Shown here piece after piece: positions 32,453 to 32,501 of a DNA stretch of 32,501 nucleotides. The translations under genes were made by a program, and so were the position numbers. This DNA is from JANNRR01 sp043736155. Lineage in GTDB: Bacteria > Pseudomonadota > Alphaproteobacteria > Rhodobacterales > Rhodobacteraceae. A model generated the notes under the pieces. It had not been told where the DNA came from. It searched no databases and saw only the letters and a list, made by a program, of their open reading frames with translations. The DNA lies in assembly GCA_043736155.1 (NCBI GenBank), contig JAYTDA010000140.1:1-32501 (forward strand), in the 5' to 3' direction. The first letter of the stretch is position 1. The number at the start of each line of letters is the position of its first letter.

Positions 32453-32501
32453 AGATCGGAAGAGCACACGTCTGAACTCCAGTCACGGACATCAATCTCG
32501 T
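32453..32501 (+). other. Illumina TruSeq adapter at contig end
   Basis: The sequence starts AGATCGGAAGAGC, runs through ACACGTCTGAACTCCAGTCAC (21 bases, the standard adapter tail, split as ACACGTCTGAA and CTCCAGTCAC), has an 8-base index-like GGACATCA at 32487-32494 and ends ATCTCGT, the start of the adapter's downstream part. It is laboratory sequence and should be trimmed. Confidence 0.97.

Noticed and set aside
30870..32495. 541-codon minus-strand frame from the adapter to the secreted protein
   Set aside because: It strings together adapter, an rpoC piece, antisense of the SDR gene and only at the end a real gene (30870-31391).

Overview
The window looks like a chromosomal contig end from a GC-rich alphaproteobacterium of the order Rhodobacterales. 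This rests on the protein sequences (mreBCD-mrdA-rodA, an fdsGBACD-type formate dehydrogenase, a SelD fusion) and on the intergenic repeats; the genus cannot be settled from sequence reading alone. The right end (last ~195 bases) is not genuine chromosome: it is a stray rpoC piece followed by Illumina adapter sequence.

Layout. 87-863 (-): a short-chain dehydrogenase. 1196-6913 (+): the complete rod-shape/elongasome operon mreB-mreC-mreD-mrdA(PBP2)-rodA, with a 15-bp tandem repeat in its leader and four 25-bp palindrome-bearing repeats across the mreB/mreC junction. 6938-8390: a small low-GC islet with an unrecognised 267-aa protein, a 69-aa small protein and an orphan RelB/DinJ-type antitoxin. 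8606-10479 (+): a GhrA-like 2-hydroxyacid dehydrogenase and an EamA-type exporter. 10527-17772 (+): a LysR regulator and the NAD-dependent molybdenum formate dehydrogenase operon fdsG-fdsB-[DUF4287-like]-fdsA-fdhD(fdsC)-fdsD; successive genes overlap by a few bases except at the fdsA start, which has a 1-base gap, and the small DUF4287-like gene between fdsB and fdsA is unusual.

18031-22320 (-): a Gfo/Idh/MocA oxidoreductase, then an SH3-GH19 cell-wall hydrolase, a coiled-coil membrane protein and a Tat-exported protein with a twelve-Asp run. The hydrolase and the membrane protein read as one 711-codon frame only because of a G7 homopolymer; removing one G restores two separate genes. 22813-23592: a small secreted peptide with a strong terminator, and behind it a decayed C-terminal piece of an RTX-type protein. 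23599-27888 (-): an AttE-AttFG-AttH ABC export system with a lipocalin-like (CrtC/AttH) partner. 27889-28437 is a gene-free block of REP-like palindromes. 28438-30651 (-): a selenide water dikinase fused to an FAD oxidoreductase, then an elongator tRNA-Met, a secreted hypothetical protein and a second short-chain dehydrogenase.

How it fits together: the mre operon encodes lateral wall synthesis; the fds operon gives soluble NAD-linked formate oxidation, with FdhD and FdsD for cofactor sulfuration and maturation. FdsA carries Cys, not Sec, at the metal, so SelD must serve another selenium use. The best candidates for something undescribed are the membrane-protein/GH19/Tat-protein cluster at 19234-22320, the mreB/mreC repeat array, and the DUF4287-like protein in the fds operon.
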